Origin: Coturnix japonica
Lineage: Eukaryota; Chordata; Aves; Galliformes; Phasianidae
Reading direction: 5' to 3'
Assembly (NCBI RefSeq): GCF_001577835.2
Contig: NC_029519.1
Location: 41,150,512-41,214,511 of the forward strand
Length of the DNA: 64,000 nt
Part shown: piece after piece, positions 29,701 to 49,049 of the stretch
How the letters are laid out: each line of letters opens with the position of its first letter
Position numbering within the stretch: the stretch's first letter is position 1
Notes under the pieces: model-generated
Told to the model about the DNA's origin: nothing
Databases searched by the model: none
What the model saw: only the letters and a program-made list of their open reading frames with translations
Made by a program: the position numbers and the translations under genes

Positions 29701-32700
29701 ATCAGTGCCATTTTGTCCTATTTCTCCTTGCAGAATACCACGCGTGCATCTGTGGTGCACAGCACTGAGACATCAGGTAAACAAGCTTGAAACAAATCCT
29801 CATCCTGCCAAGTAACTGTCTAATAAGGCAAATAAAAACAAGAAGGTGCACTGCAGTGAGGAACAGCACAGCTTCCTGACTCATTCTGCTCACAGTTCCC
29901 ACAGTAGTCCCATGTTACAAGCACTGCTCGCCTCAACCCACAGTCATGGTTTTCCTTTTGCAGTGGAAACTTCCACAGTGGGACTTGGCATCTCTTTAAG
30001 GAAAACTACCCATTTATTTCAGCCTCACAGTCACAGAGCTGCAGTTTAGAGTTCAGGTAACTCTCTGGGTCACCATGCAAAACAACCACTTCCAGGAAAT
30101 AAAAACAAACAGAGTGGAAAACATGAATAAAACATATCCCATATAGAGCAGTAAAGAATGACTTGTTACCACAAACATAAAACAACATGGCACAACTCCA
30201 TAAGGCACACACCAAAAGAACTAACCAGATTAAAGAGTAACTTTTTAATAGGATGCAGATCAGAGAACATTTTACATACCAGAAAAAACCTGCCATTTTG
30301 CTGTATACATTTGTATTACTAGCTAATCCAACAGGAGAGTTGCACTACATTTCCTAAGCAGCTTCTGCTACACATGCTTCGCGTGACATATATCTCTGAG
30401 AAATTACTCGCTTGCTCAGAATTAGGCATCCTAATTAGGGCCAAAATACAGCCCCTTTGCAAGAAGAACCAGTTTTCACTACTACAGCTCTGCTAAACTC
30501 AAACATGGTTTTCCTTCTTGGGGACTATCCCTCAGTAACAAAGGCCGAGTAACTTTTAGAACTCCGTTAGAGCATCCTTACAGCTCTATACCTGCTGCTA
30601 GGGAACACATGTGCACCACAAATGGTAGCAGTTCCCTGTCAGCTACCAGTTAAGAGCCAATTGCCTGCAAAGCTGTCACTTCCACGAGGGCAAACAGCCA
30701 CTTACAGCACAAGTCTTGCCCCGTACCACCTGGTCTTCTGCATGAAGACAGATGACTTCTCATTATTCATTCTTTTTTAACCACTTTCCAAAATGGATTC
30801 AAAGAACTAGCCCCCCCCAAAAAATGGATACCAGTCAGAAGACAGGCTCACTCTTCAGCTGTTCTTTAATAGCAAAGCCCACAATAACAGCTCAGAGGGC
30901 AGTTAGAACTTGTGTTAAATTATCTGAACACTGATAACACATCACATTAAGTGCCAGTACTCAGTGCAAAAGAACAGCCACACCGATCACCTGCATAAGA
31001 TCCAGAGCTTCAGAAGTGATGCTAATGTACTGGTGAGAAAGAGCTCACCATCTGCATAAATTCTCATACCATGATACAAGTTAACACCACAATCAATGCT
31101 GGTAGCTGCCAGAAGCAATTCTAATACGTTAACAAAGGAAGAAAATGTTTGCCAAGCCTGCAAGTGTGGGAAACACAATAGGTAGCTTGGCACAGCAATA
31201 TGAAGGCTCTAACCACCCTAATTGCTTTAGACCCTCAGGAACAGGTAGCAGCTGGCTGATAGCTGTCTCCTAGTGGGACACTCCAGTGAAAACAAGTCAT
31301 CATAAACTAATGCAGCAATTAAAGTATCTCAGAAGAAACACCCAGGAACAGCCATGTCTCTGAATGAAGCCGTCAACCTACTGCTAGCAAGCATGGTCAG
31401 TAAAGACAGCATCCATGCAAAGCATCTGGATAAAGACAGCTTTAAAGCCTATTGCAGAGCTGCTGTGCAGAGCCTGGTAACAATTGCAAATATCTTCACT
31501 GTCAAATCACTTCACAGCTTCAGAAAACTCAGTCTCATATCAGGCTGCCCCTGCAGATTGGACCCTTCTGTTTCACCTTTAGTTCTGGACTGAACTCAGT
31601 CAGCACTCACTGACAAGCACACTCCAGCAAGGCAGCCAAGTTAGATTTCAGGAAAGGAAAACAATGAACACATACACTTTTCCCTTGATAGCTCCAGAGT
31701 TTCATCACTGCTCTTAAGTGCTGCCACAGTGTTTTCTAATTGCAGATTCATTTTCTCAGCTTTAAATCATTTGTTATTGAATCTTTTGCCCTAATTTAAT
31801 AAACAGCCTTTCCACAAAACAAAGTATATCACAAAGCAGCCACTCCAGGGACTTCTTTTGAAAAAGAACTCCAAAGCATAGGCTCCTCGGTTCCTCCATA
31901 AAATACATTTTCCTTTTTTAAGGATCCATCTGACAATATTTTGTTGCTTTACCCCAATACTTTAATACCCCATTTAAAATATATAGCAATACATCAGGCT
32001 TATTTTCCCAATGACTTTCCAGTATCAATACATAAGCTAAAAAGTAGCAACATACTTGTATACCTATCTCTGACATCGCATGCATCCATTTTAATGTCTG
32101 TTTTGCATTAATGACTCCCTGCCACCCAGATTGCCTTACCTTACCAGCCTGTCCTCACCATAACATAACATCCACCAGTTTATTCTGTTTACTTGCAGAC
32201 TACAAATAGAAACACTGAGTTGTGGCTGCTTATAACAGCAGATCATGATTCCTTAATCAATAACTACAATGAGATCACTTGACTAACTCTCATCCTTTCG
32301 GCTCTGAACCACTAACACCTGCAAATCACAACCTCCTGTGGAATACCTCCCCTCCCAAATGCATTACACCTGCACAATTATTTTTTCCAATCACACTGCT
32401 TCTTCTGAAGAAACAACACATGGTTAGTTTGCCAGTGTCTGTTTTCCTTTAAGTCATATTGACTTACACTACCATATTCCCATCCTGTAACTCGTTATCG
32501 AATGAATCTTGTTTGATTTCTCATCTGTCTTCTCTGGGACTACTGACAGGCTAGCGAGCCTATCAATGAGCTCTAAACTGAAATGAGTTCTTGGTCCAGT
32601 GATCAATTTCCTTCTGATTGTCTTTCTGCACATGCCACAAAGAAGAGAAACAGCATTCACCATCCAAATGCAAATTTCAGCTACAAAACATACATGTCAC

Positions 32701-33200
32701 ACTCAAACACAGACTAGATAAGGGACTTCTGCAGCAGAAGCGGTAGCATTATTTGTACTCATCAGCACAAGCCCTTCTGATCCTGCCTTGGGTGCTCAGT
32801 TACCCCTGCAGCACAATTGTACTTACCAGGGTACAGCTGCTGCTTGTTACACCAGCCCTACCAGCTGGGCACATGTCCTGAATTTGCTCCTTAGCAAAAC
32901 CCCATAGATCAAAGCTATTAGTCAGCAGCCTGCAGAGGATGTTATAAAGGTGGGCCTATATTTTCATCTTCATCTCTTATCACTGCTTTAAATAGAAGGA
33001 TATGCGTAACCCCCACAGGTTCTTAGATTCAGTTTTATACTTAGTGTCTGCTTTTTTAAGTTAGTATAAAAGCCTTCAGCAAAATATTATATTTTGCAGT
33101 TATTTATTCTATGCCCTTTTATGTTCATTCATTCTCTGTACAACACAAAACATCCAAACCACAAGATTCTGTAGATTATATACAGGATTTTGAATTCCAT
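23736..33200. other. Unassigned DNA
   Basis: The same A/C-rich bias as the sequence to its left. The longest open frame (26471-26878, plus, 135 codons) has no recognisable domain, no flanking promoter and no clear splice sites. I see no repeats that I can name. Confidence 0.5.
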
Positions 33201-36200
33201 TTCAGCACCTGGCCTCCTACCACATTATATTATTGAACGTTGCTTGTTTTTTTTTCCCTGCACTTGCCTTCATTTAAAGCTTAAAACAACACAATTGGAC
33301 AGTTAAATAAAATAATGGCTAGTAGTGAAACTGTAAGCTGTCTGTGTATGTTTACTTTTTCATCTAAAAAGAATATTTTCTGCTAGCATAACAGAAATAG
33401 CAATTAGTTCTTCAGGCCATAGAAGCTTTACTAGAACAACACAGAGAAGGCTGATACTGGCTTAGTTACCTAGTTCATTTTCTATAGTCCACTCCCCCAA
33501 AAAGCTGCATTTTGGAAGCATTTTGAGAAATAGTGATAGTTTCAAGTCTATACTGTTATAATTACGTGGATGTTGAATGGTAATTAAGAATCATTTAAGG
33601 CTGAGAGACCATAATCTGGTCTAGCCTCTTTAATCTAGTAAGTTTGGTTTGAAGAAGATTTGAGTCTAAATTACTGAGAAGAAAAAAATGTAATTATATG
33701 AAGACAGTGGCTTGTGCTTGAAGAGATCTCTAAGCTCTCTAGAACATAGAAAGTAATTTGCACAAGTCTTGTTTCCCTCATCTGTATTTTGCATCATTTT
33801 GAGGAGCCTTTTTAGAAGTTGTTTCTACCAGATCTGTGTGATTAAACATACTAAGCTTTAGCTGGAGAACAACTTAAAACCAGCAAGATATTAGGAACTC
33901 CAAGTGCATTCACATACCATGCTTGGAAAGCATGTTATACGTTACCTTTAATCAGTCTTCAAAGCTCAGTAGGAATACCTGCTCCTTGATAGTCATTCCT
34001 GCCCTTTTGCCTTTTTTGTCTAGTGGAGAGCAAATTTCCTCTGGCACCTAATGACCCTCCAGCTGAAGGAGGTGAAGGCAACATCACCTATATGTGTGGA
34101 AGGTATGCTTTGTAGTGTGCTCTGAATGCACACGAAAGCTCAGAAATCTAAAAAACTTGGAGGCTGATAATAGTCTTCTGTGACTGCAAAGGACAAACAC
34201 GGTTTAACCATAATATAAAACTGGCAGTGTGCTAGAATTTCTCCAGAAAAGCCTGAGGACCCTGCAGCAGCTGTGTGTGCTGAGCTCTCCATCTAGAGGG
34301 GAGCTGCTGGTTTTGGCTGTATCAGGGTAGGCTGTGCCTAAAGTAGGAAGGATACTTCGGTCAGCGTGAGGGTTGAGATCACAGATACCAGCATTGGCCA
34401 TTTAGATGCTGCTATTTGATCATCAAAGATCGCTTCTGCTTTCAAGCTAGAGCTGTTCACCTGACCCTCCTGTCAAATATGGTTTGGTTGTTTCAGTACA
34501 GCTACCTCTTGCTTTCTAGAAGTCGCCCCTGGCACAGAAGACATTTGTAAACTAGTTTTGCACACATCTCTCCTTAAAAATCTAGGTGCATGTCATTATT
34601 CTTTTAGTAAGCAATTTCTGTGTTCTTTCCTGTATCAAGGAACCTGATTCAATAGCAAGGACTCACTGCTTTGAAATTGGGAAAGTACAGATGTGCTGTC
34701 AGCCTGACCTTGATATCCTGAAACCTAGTTAACTTCTTTTCTCCTTGCATGCCTGCCCTGAAATTTCAGGCTGGTAACTTGCAATGCACTTCATTATGAG
34801 GGCAGTTTACAGCAAACTGAACTACAGTTTGCAAACAGAACCTCCGCAAGGACAATCTTCATTTTCCACAGGGAGACTTCCCTGCATGAGTGTCGTGGCA
34901 GTAACTATTTCAAGACCAAAATAATGACCATGGGCTACACTTGCATCATACAGTATAGAGCTGATTCCATTCCCAGATGGAATCATGGCTGCAGCTGCTG
35001 CTGCTCCCAGTTCCAGTGCTGGCTTGATAGGGATCTCTGATCCCATGCTCTAGTGGACCTGTCCCCCAGCTCTGCTTTGCTCCTGTAAATGGCTCATGAT
35101 TTGGAAAAGATCCAAGGTACCAAGCTAAACAAATGATTGAATATAACTCCCAATAGAATGGAGAGAAGCAGCCACAAAAGCCTCTGCAGATTCAAAGTTT
35201 AAACACCAGCATCTTAAATAGAAAAAGACTATTAAGATCTGTTAAGGTTTTGTGAATGCCCATATCACAGTGTCACTCTTTGAGAAGGAAGTTACGTATT
35301 TACTATTAGCAAACACAATTATTTTCCAGTTGCTATCTTTTCTATCAGCCCCTGTGCCAAGCAAGTCCTTTGTGTTTATCTTTGTTTTGGAAACGGTGTC
35401 TCTGTACAACTGTTCCTTTTAAATTCAGATGTTCCTGAAATTGCTTTTTTTTTCCCAGAGGAGAACTGCAAAATGAGTGAAGTCATGGCCAAAAAATAAA
35501 ACATGTTCTGTTGTAACAAGGTGAAATTACTGTTATTGCAGAAGCACAAATCATTCTCCTTGTAGGATTCAGCAGACAATAGTGTGTGCATCTAAGTTAA
35601 CCCCACGTCCATAAAAAAAAACATATGTTGCATGGGTCACTGAGTACTGAAGGGTCAACGAGAACATAAATTGAGTCAAATACAAACATAAGCAACCTTT
35701 GTGGATAAGCTATGCCAACAGTGAACCCATTTAGAGCAATGAGGCAGTGATGTCTGACCCTCTCCAGAGTAGTTGTTAACCGAGGTTATGCTGAATATTC
35801 CAAGCTCTAAAGGTGTGAGTAGCTAAGGAAGTGAACTTAAGACATCACAGCAGTTCACATCTCAGGCCCAAAAGAAATCCCTGAACTTTACTAAACTGAA
35901 CAAAAGCCTCATCACAAGCATTTGAGTGTATTTTTCTGTTGATACTCTGAATGGGTGCCTGTCTTACACTGTCTACATAAACATGGGGCTTTTTTTCCTA
36001 CTATACAAGGCTTCAAAACTATCGGGAAAGTTTTTAAAGAGATACCTTAAAGGTAAACTGGAGATAAAATCATTTATCCAATGATTAGCCAAAGTCAACT
36101 TTAAGTTTTGATGCTGTTGATGAAGAGAGAGTGGCAAAGATGCATATAGTACAGTCACCGTTCATTCTTGGTCTGCTTGTCTTCTACTGCCACCTACTGA

Positions 36201-36579
36201 AGTAGCAATATGAAGTATTGCTAAGCTATCAAACTTCTGCTGACCTACAGAAGAAAACGGAGTGCCCACTTGCTTTCCAATATTTGGTTCATGTTATGTT
36301 CAAATCATTTACCACAATGCTTGTTCTTACTCCACCTATTTTCCATGGCCACTTCTAACCCACAGACTACCAGACAGATCTCTTTTCTGCTGTACCAATG
36401 TAGCAGAACAGTCAGCATTAAGACTTCTCAGATAGAGAAGCAGGGCACAGAAGAGCTGACGAGTTGTTTCCTCAGTTTACATTTTCAGGGGTTGAAATAG
36501 ACATTTCTAAAACCTTGAATTATTTTGTGTTGCTGCTTTGGGGTAAAAGAAAAGCCAACAGGTCCCTCCAACACTTAAA
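33200..36579. other. Intergenic region downstream of COPS4
   Basis: The plus-strand A/C excess fades here; 33541-33600 has 23 T, 20 A, 12 G and 5 C. No CpG island and no repeat that I can name. It holds the weak exon pair described separately, and ends at the COPS4 poly(A) site. Confidence 0.5.
34024..35040 (+). CDS. Candidate two-exon coding segment, unidentified
   Basis: Exon A 34024-34102: strong acceptor (CCTTTTTTGTCTAG), open frame ESKFPLAPNDPPAEGGEGNI..., donor GGAAG|GTATGC. Exon B begins at 34872 after TTTTCCACAG and stays open to a TGA at 35038-35040, encoding 55 residues including GCSCCCSQFQCW. The phases agree: exon A ends with two bases and exon B supplies one. Together they give about 81 residues with an N-glycosylation motif (NIT) and nine cysteines. 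No start exon was found and I do not recognise the protein. The opposite strand is also open over exon B (34822-35046), which weakens the case. Mammalian synteny predicts PLAC8 on this strand and side of COPS4, but its CDCF-type pattern is absent. Confidence 0.2.
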
Positions 36580-36985
36580 ACAAGTGGTTTACTGCAGCTT
36601 TTATTAGAATAATTACAAGTAGAAGAAACATGGCACTTCCATTTTTCACAGTGGGATGAACACTTTAGGAAGTAATAAGCTGCAAAGCTATAGCAATACG
36701 GTGGAAAACCAAACGACATTAAATAAACCAAAACCCAAGCTCGTTCCGACGTGGCAGCTTCTATGCAGAAACCACAGCTTTCAGGACAGCAAAGCACAAC
36801 GCAGATGCAGCAACTCATCCTACACTCAGAGAACAGTGGAACTTCTCACAACAAACACAGTATCGCCTAATGTGTCCTAAGGCAGAGTGAAAGCGAAAGG
36901 TGTGGACACAAAGGTGGGTTATTCATTCAGCAAACAGTCCTGCTCAGCTTCCTTCCCTCCAGCACAGAAGACCATGGCTGTGCAG
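36580..36985 (-). terminator. COPS4: COPS4 3' UTR and poly(A) signal
   Basis: The minus strand carries AATAAA at 36600-36605, about 380 bases past the stop codon, and a GT-rich stretch just beyond it (about 36545-36580). This matches a normal cleavage and polyadenylation site. I saw no other canonical minus-strand hexamer between it and the stop codon. The exact cleavage point is inferred. Confidence 0.75.
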
Positions 36986-45069
<8,084 letters not shown>

Positions 45070-45238
45070 CTTGTCTCCTACCATAGAGCGGCGGCGCCGG
45101 CGGGATAGAGCGGCAGCACGGCGAGAGGGGGGGCGGAACCGGAAGCTCGGGGAAGCGGGCGGGTGGGTAAGCGCTGCGCCGGCGGTTGCCAGGGCGCCGC
45201 GGCGCAGTATTATGGGATGCGGCGGGGGAACGGCGCGG

Positions 45239-45254
45239 GGCGCGTGATTTTGAA
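45239..45254 (+). promoter_or_regulatory. CDE-CHR tandem in the LIN54/COPS4 promoter
   Basis: GGCGCG, four-base spacer TGAT, then TTTGAA. This is the classic arrangement of a cell-cycle dependent element and a cell-cycle genes homology region, bound by E2F4/DP and LIN54 within DREAM. It sits about 120 bases upstream of the LIN54 exon 1 donor, in the expected position near the start site. The match is seen in the sequence; function is inferred. Confidence 0.6.
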
Positions 45255-45259
45255 CAAAC

Positions 45260-45375
45260 GCGGCGGCTCCTGGCGGGCAGTGCTGTGCCGCCGCCGCCGG
45301 GCGCGGACACGGAGAGCGGCGCGGAGCCACAATAGAGGAGGCGGCGGTGGAGGCAGCGGAGCGCCCGCCCGCACG
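45260..45375 (+). other. LIN54: LIN54 exon 1 (5' UTR, start approximate)
   Basis: GC-rich sequence ending in a strong donor, GCACG|GTGAGTG, at 45375/45376. LIN54 orthologues begin with a non-coding exon in the shared CpG island. Read in the frame of the coding exon, this exon has an in-frame TAG at 45333-45335 and no ATG after it, so translation cannot start here. The 5' limit is not visible; I placed it just after the CHR site. Confidence 0.65.
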
Positions 45376-45613
45376 GTGAGTGCCGAGGGGCGGGAAAGCG
45401 GCGGCGGGAGGGAAGAGAGCGGCGGCCGGGAGCGGCGGGGCGCTGACAGCCGGCGGCAGGATGCAGGCCGCAGGCCCGGACACACTCGGGGCTGCGCCGC
45501 GCTCTGCTCCCCGCCGAGACGGGAGGCGGCCGCTCGGAGCGGAGCGGGAGGACGGGTGGAGGGGGCAGGTGCGGCGGGGGCGGGCGGAACCGCGGCGGTG
45601 ACGGGGTGAAAAT

Positions 45614-45628
45614 GGCGGATCTTTCGAA
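45614..45628 (+). promoter_or_regulatory. Second CDE-CHR-like pair in early LIN54 intron 1
   Basis: GGCGG, four-base spacer ATCT, then TTCGAA, which fits the TTYGAA form of the CHR. It lies 238 bases inside intron 1, still in the CpG island. The CHR half is palindromic (TTTCGAAA), so orientation is ambiguous. It could also mark an alternative LIN54 start downstream of exon 1. Confidence 0.4.
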
Positions 45629-48600
45629 ATAGGGCCCGCGGCTCCCGGCCGCCCCCGCGCCGCCACCGCCGTGGGGAGGCCCCGGGGGGGAACGGAACGG
45701 AGCGGAGAGGGCGGCGGGGGAACGAGGCGCTCGCGGAGGGGCCGCGGGGCTCGGGCCGGGCCTGCGAGCGGAGGGGCCTGGAGGAACCGCGGCGCCCGGT
45801 TGCGGAACGGGGAAGGAGAACCCCGAGCTCCCGGAGCGAGGCCGCCCTTTGTGTGCGGGATGCCGGCACCGGGGACCAGGGAGCGGCGCGGCTTCAGGTG
45901 CGAGGCCGGTACCTGACCCCGCTCCGCTCCGACTCCGGCACCTGCCGCGGGGGTCCCGGCGTCGCCCGCGCTGGCGATCGGAGCGCGGTGTTAATTATTT
46001 CTGGCCGGGGCTCGTCGGCACATCGTGTGCTAATTACGTAACGTTCTGTATGAGGGCTTTGGGTTCCGAAGCGTATGGGATCTCCTGTCAGGACATAACT
46101 CGTGCCTGGGAAATGCTCCAGGATGGAGATGTGCGATCGAGGAGGGGCGGGCGGCGATGTGAGCCTTCACGGCTCTGTCCTTTCTGAACCGCTGTGCGGA
46201 TATTACAGCGAATGGTGAATGTGGCAGAATCGCTCTTGGTGCACTTTGCAGTGTTTACATAAACCTGGTAGTAGCAGCAAAGCCTTCGATGTGTGGCTAC
46301 CTTTTTCACAGTAGCTTTCTGGATTAGTGGATGCGAGAAGAACAATGAGTTGTCAGCTGAGTGTTTTCTCTGGCAGAGGAATCCCCTCACCAAATGCATT
46401 AGCCATCTTGTTTTGTTCCCTAAAGCATCCAACTGGTGTGTGTGACTAGGAATGATGTCACTGTGTGCCTTGAACAGATTTGCATTAACCAACAAATGTA
46501 TGCATGTAGCAAAGCACTCCTAAAGTCTAACTGGGAGCACATATTAGAAAACAGGGCCTGGCTAATCCTGTGAGTTAGAAGCACACTCCACGCTGGCTGT
46601 AGAGCTATCGTTTTGAGCAGCTTATTATGCAAGTTTAATTGTTCAGATTACATATCACAGCTGTTTGTTTTGCTTATTCCACTGTGTGCAGCCCAGCTCA
46701 AATGGTCTGTCACTGAACACTGTGAACGGTTCAACTTCTCAGAAGAAGCTGTAACTAACTGCTTTCAGGCTGAGTATCTGCTGACTACAGGTGAACTGAA
46801 AGTGTGGAGAGTGCTGTGGGATTTCGGACTCGGAGACGCCAATACCTCATATGTCTTTTTTATTTTAGATTTTAAGAAGCAATTGCTCTAAGCTGCTTGA
46901 ATTCATTTCCCTCCTGCCTGCTGGAAGAATATTGCATGGGAAATGAAACAAGACAAGCTACAGAGGGCTGTTAGTTTCTGTTTCTACAGCAAATTCTTTC
47001 TTGCTTCTGATCCCTCCTTGTACTGTAGCAGTGGTGCCTACCTTCACACCTGGTTAGAAAAACTTGATGTCCAAAAGAATTTGTGTGCTGCAGTTTTAGG
47101 ATTCATTACAAGTGTCTGGGAGGTAAACTCTTGGTTTTATCTTTATTAGCGGTAGGACCTCCCAGAGAAGTGGATAAAGGTTTCTAGAAAGTTTGCTTCT
47201 AGGGTTTGTCTTGAGTAGTTTAGTTTATCACTCACAAAGTCTTTAAAGCAGCATGGAGTTCTCAGTACGGCCCATGAGTCATCTTGCTAGCTTTATAATA
47301 TCAGAAAACATGAGTTTGTCTTGTATGGGAAGGAGACATCAGAATAACCTCTTGGTTGATGATAGGTCACACAGCAACACAATGTCAGAGGTTCATGTTT
47401 CTCACATTCCAGATCTAGATGAAGACTAGCAGCTCCCCAGCCTTTCCAGCCCATGTATCATTCCCTTTCACAAGCCACAAGATGTTGCTGCCTGGCCTTG
47501 GGTAATGTTCATGCCTTTGGGCCATGATTTGCTCCATCATGAGTTCCAGATACAGAGATTTCCTGCCAGTTTTTGTAGTTTTTCATTTGCAACTTACCTT
47601 TTGTTCTAAGTATTACTATCCCTTGTATTTGGGAGACTTAGAAAAAATGTAGCTACACATCCCTTTGATCCCATGAGCACTTCTTGCTTCTTTCTTGATG
47701 TTGGCACTGGTCCTCCCTCTTTCATGCTTCCCCTTCTCTTACACCATGCCTAAACACTGCATAGTCCGCATAGTGAAAGACTCATCTGTGTTAATACTGA
47801 TATGGATTTTGCTCTAAGCTGGAGTGATCTGCACCAGACTATGTCAGGTGGCCTCCCACTGCTGGGGGTTGGTTGTACTCCCATCTTCTGCTCCTGTTGC
47901 TTGCTCTGAACTGGCTTTCTGCTTTTCCTGAAGCTTTTACTGAGCTGAAGTAGCCCTGTTTGAAGGCAGAACCTGCAAGGAGCATTAATGCCAAGCTGGG
48001 AGGGAAGTCCCTGAGCTTCCCTGGTAGGTTAACCCCACTGCATCATACTCTGTGCCATGCTTCTGGTGCTCACACACTTTCAGCCTAGTTCTCAGCATGC
48101 TAATCCACTAGTATCTGTTTGCAGCATTGCAGGGTAGCTGCCCTTCCGGGTTAGCGTGTGGCAGTGGTTGCATGAGAAATCCTTTGAAAAGTGCGGGTTG
48201 TGACAGCCTGGGTTTGGGTTTGGACAGCTCTAACCCAGCTTCATTCCTCGATCTGTTCCACCCCTGCAGCTACACAAATGTTTGCTAGCACAGGGAGGAA
48301 AGAACATGTTGGATGGGAATTGATAAGCAGATGCCAGAGGATAACAGGAGAGCAGTAGTGCCTGCTGAGTACTTTTGGGGAGTTCAAGTACAAGACAATA
48401 ATACTGCTGATGACATGTACACAGTAAGTGCTGTCTGAAATAATGGTGAAACGATAGCTATTCCTCTGTTTTGCACTGTTATCTACCCCAAAATTGGGGC
48501 AGGTGCATGTTTTATTGGTATGTGATAGCCAGTTTCTTGGTAGGTAAGATTGTTTCACTGCTGGTGTTCTTATTAAAATTATAATAAAAGCTTAAGTTAG

Positions 48601-49035
48601 CCATAACTGGCCCAGGAAAGGAATTTTTCTTCATAAGTGGCTTGTGGACAGGTGGATTTTCTTTTTCCCTTCCATCCTTTCTTAAGAAAATGGCTAGCAC
48701 TTACATAATAAACATGGCAGAAGTGACAGCAGCCTTAATATTTTTCTCCCATTAGAAACAAACTGGAATACTTTCTGTGCAACAAAGAACTATCCCATGC
48801 CTTGCATGTGATAACTCTTACTTTAAACCCATAGAGGCTGCTAATAGGGGTAGTTTGCTCGTTCTACTTATGTGGAGTAATGGCAAGAAGATGCTGCACC
48901 TTGAGCGAGTTATGGTTGCCTTGGGAACTGTTTTAATTTTTGGAACTATAGCCAGATGAATTTATGACGAAGAACATAAAATGTCTCTTTAGGTAAAGCA
49001 CTTGATGACTCTTCTTAGTATTCCTTTTAAGAGAT

Positions 49036-49049
49036 GGGGGGGGGGGGGG
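49036..49049 (+). repeat. 14-base G homopolymer in LIN54 intron 1
   Basis: An uninterrupted run of 14 G in an AT-leaning context. Likely length-polymorphic and prone to sequencing error. Confidence 0.95.

Noticed and set aside
34822-35046. 74-codon minus-strand frame with an alanine run
   Set aside because: It overlaps the plus-strand candidate exon. Neither has independent support, and this one lacks a donor site.
47850-48240. GC-richer patch in LIN54 intron 1, considered as an alternative exon
   Set aside because: No frame of useful length bounded by good splice sites, and no similarity to LIN54.
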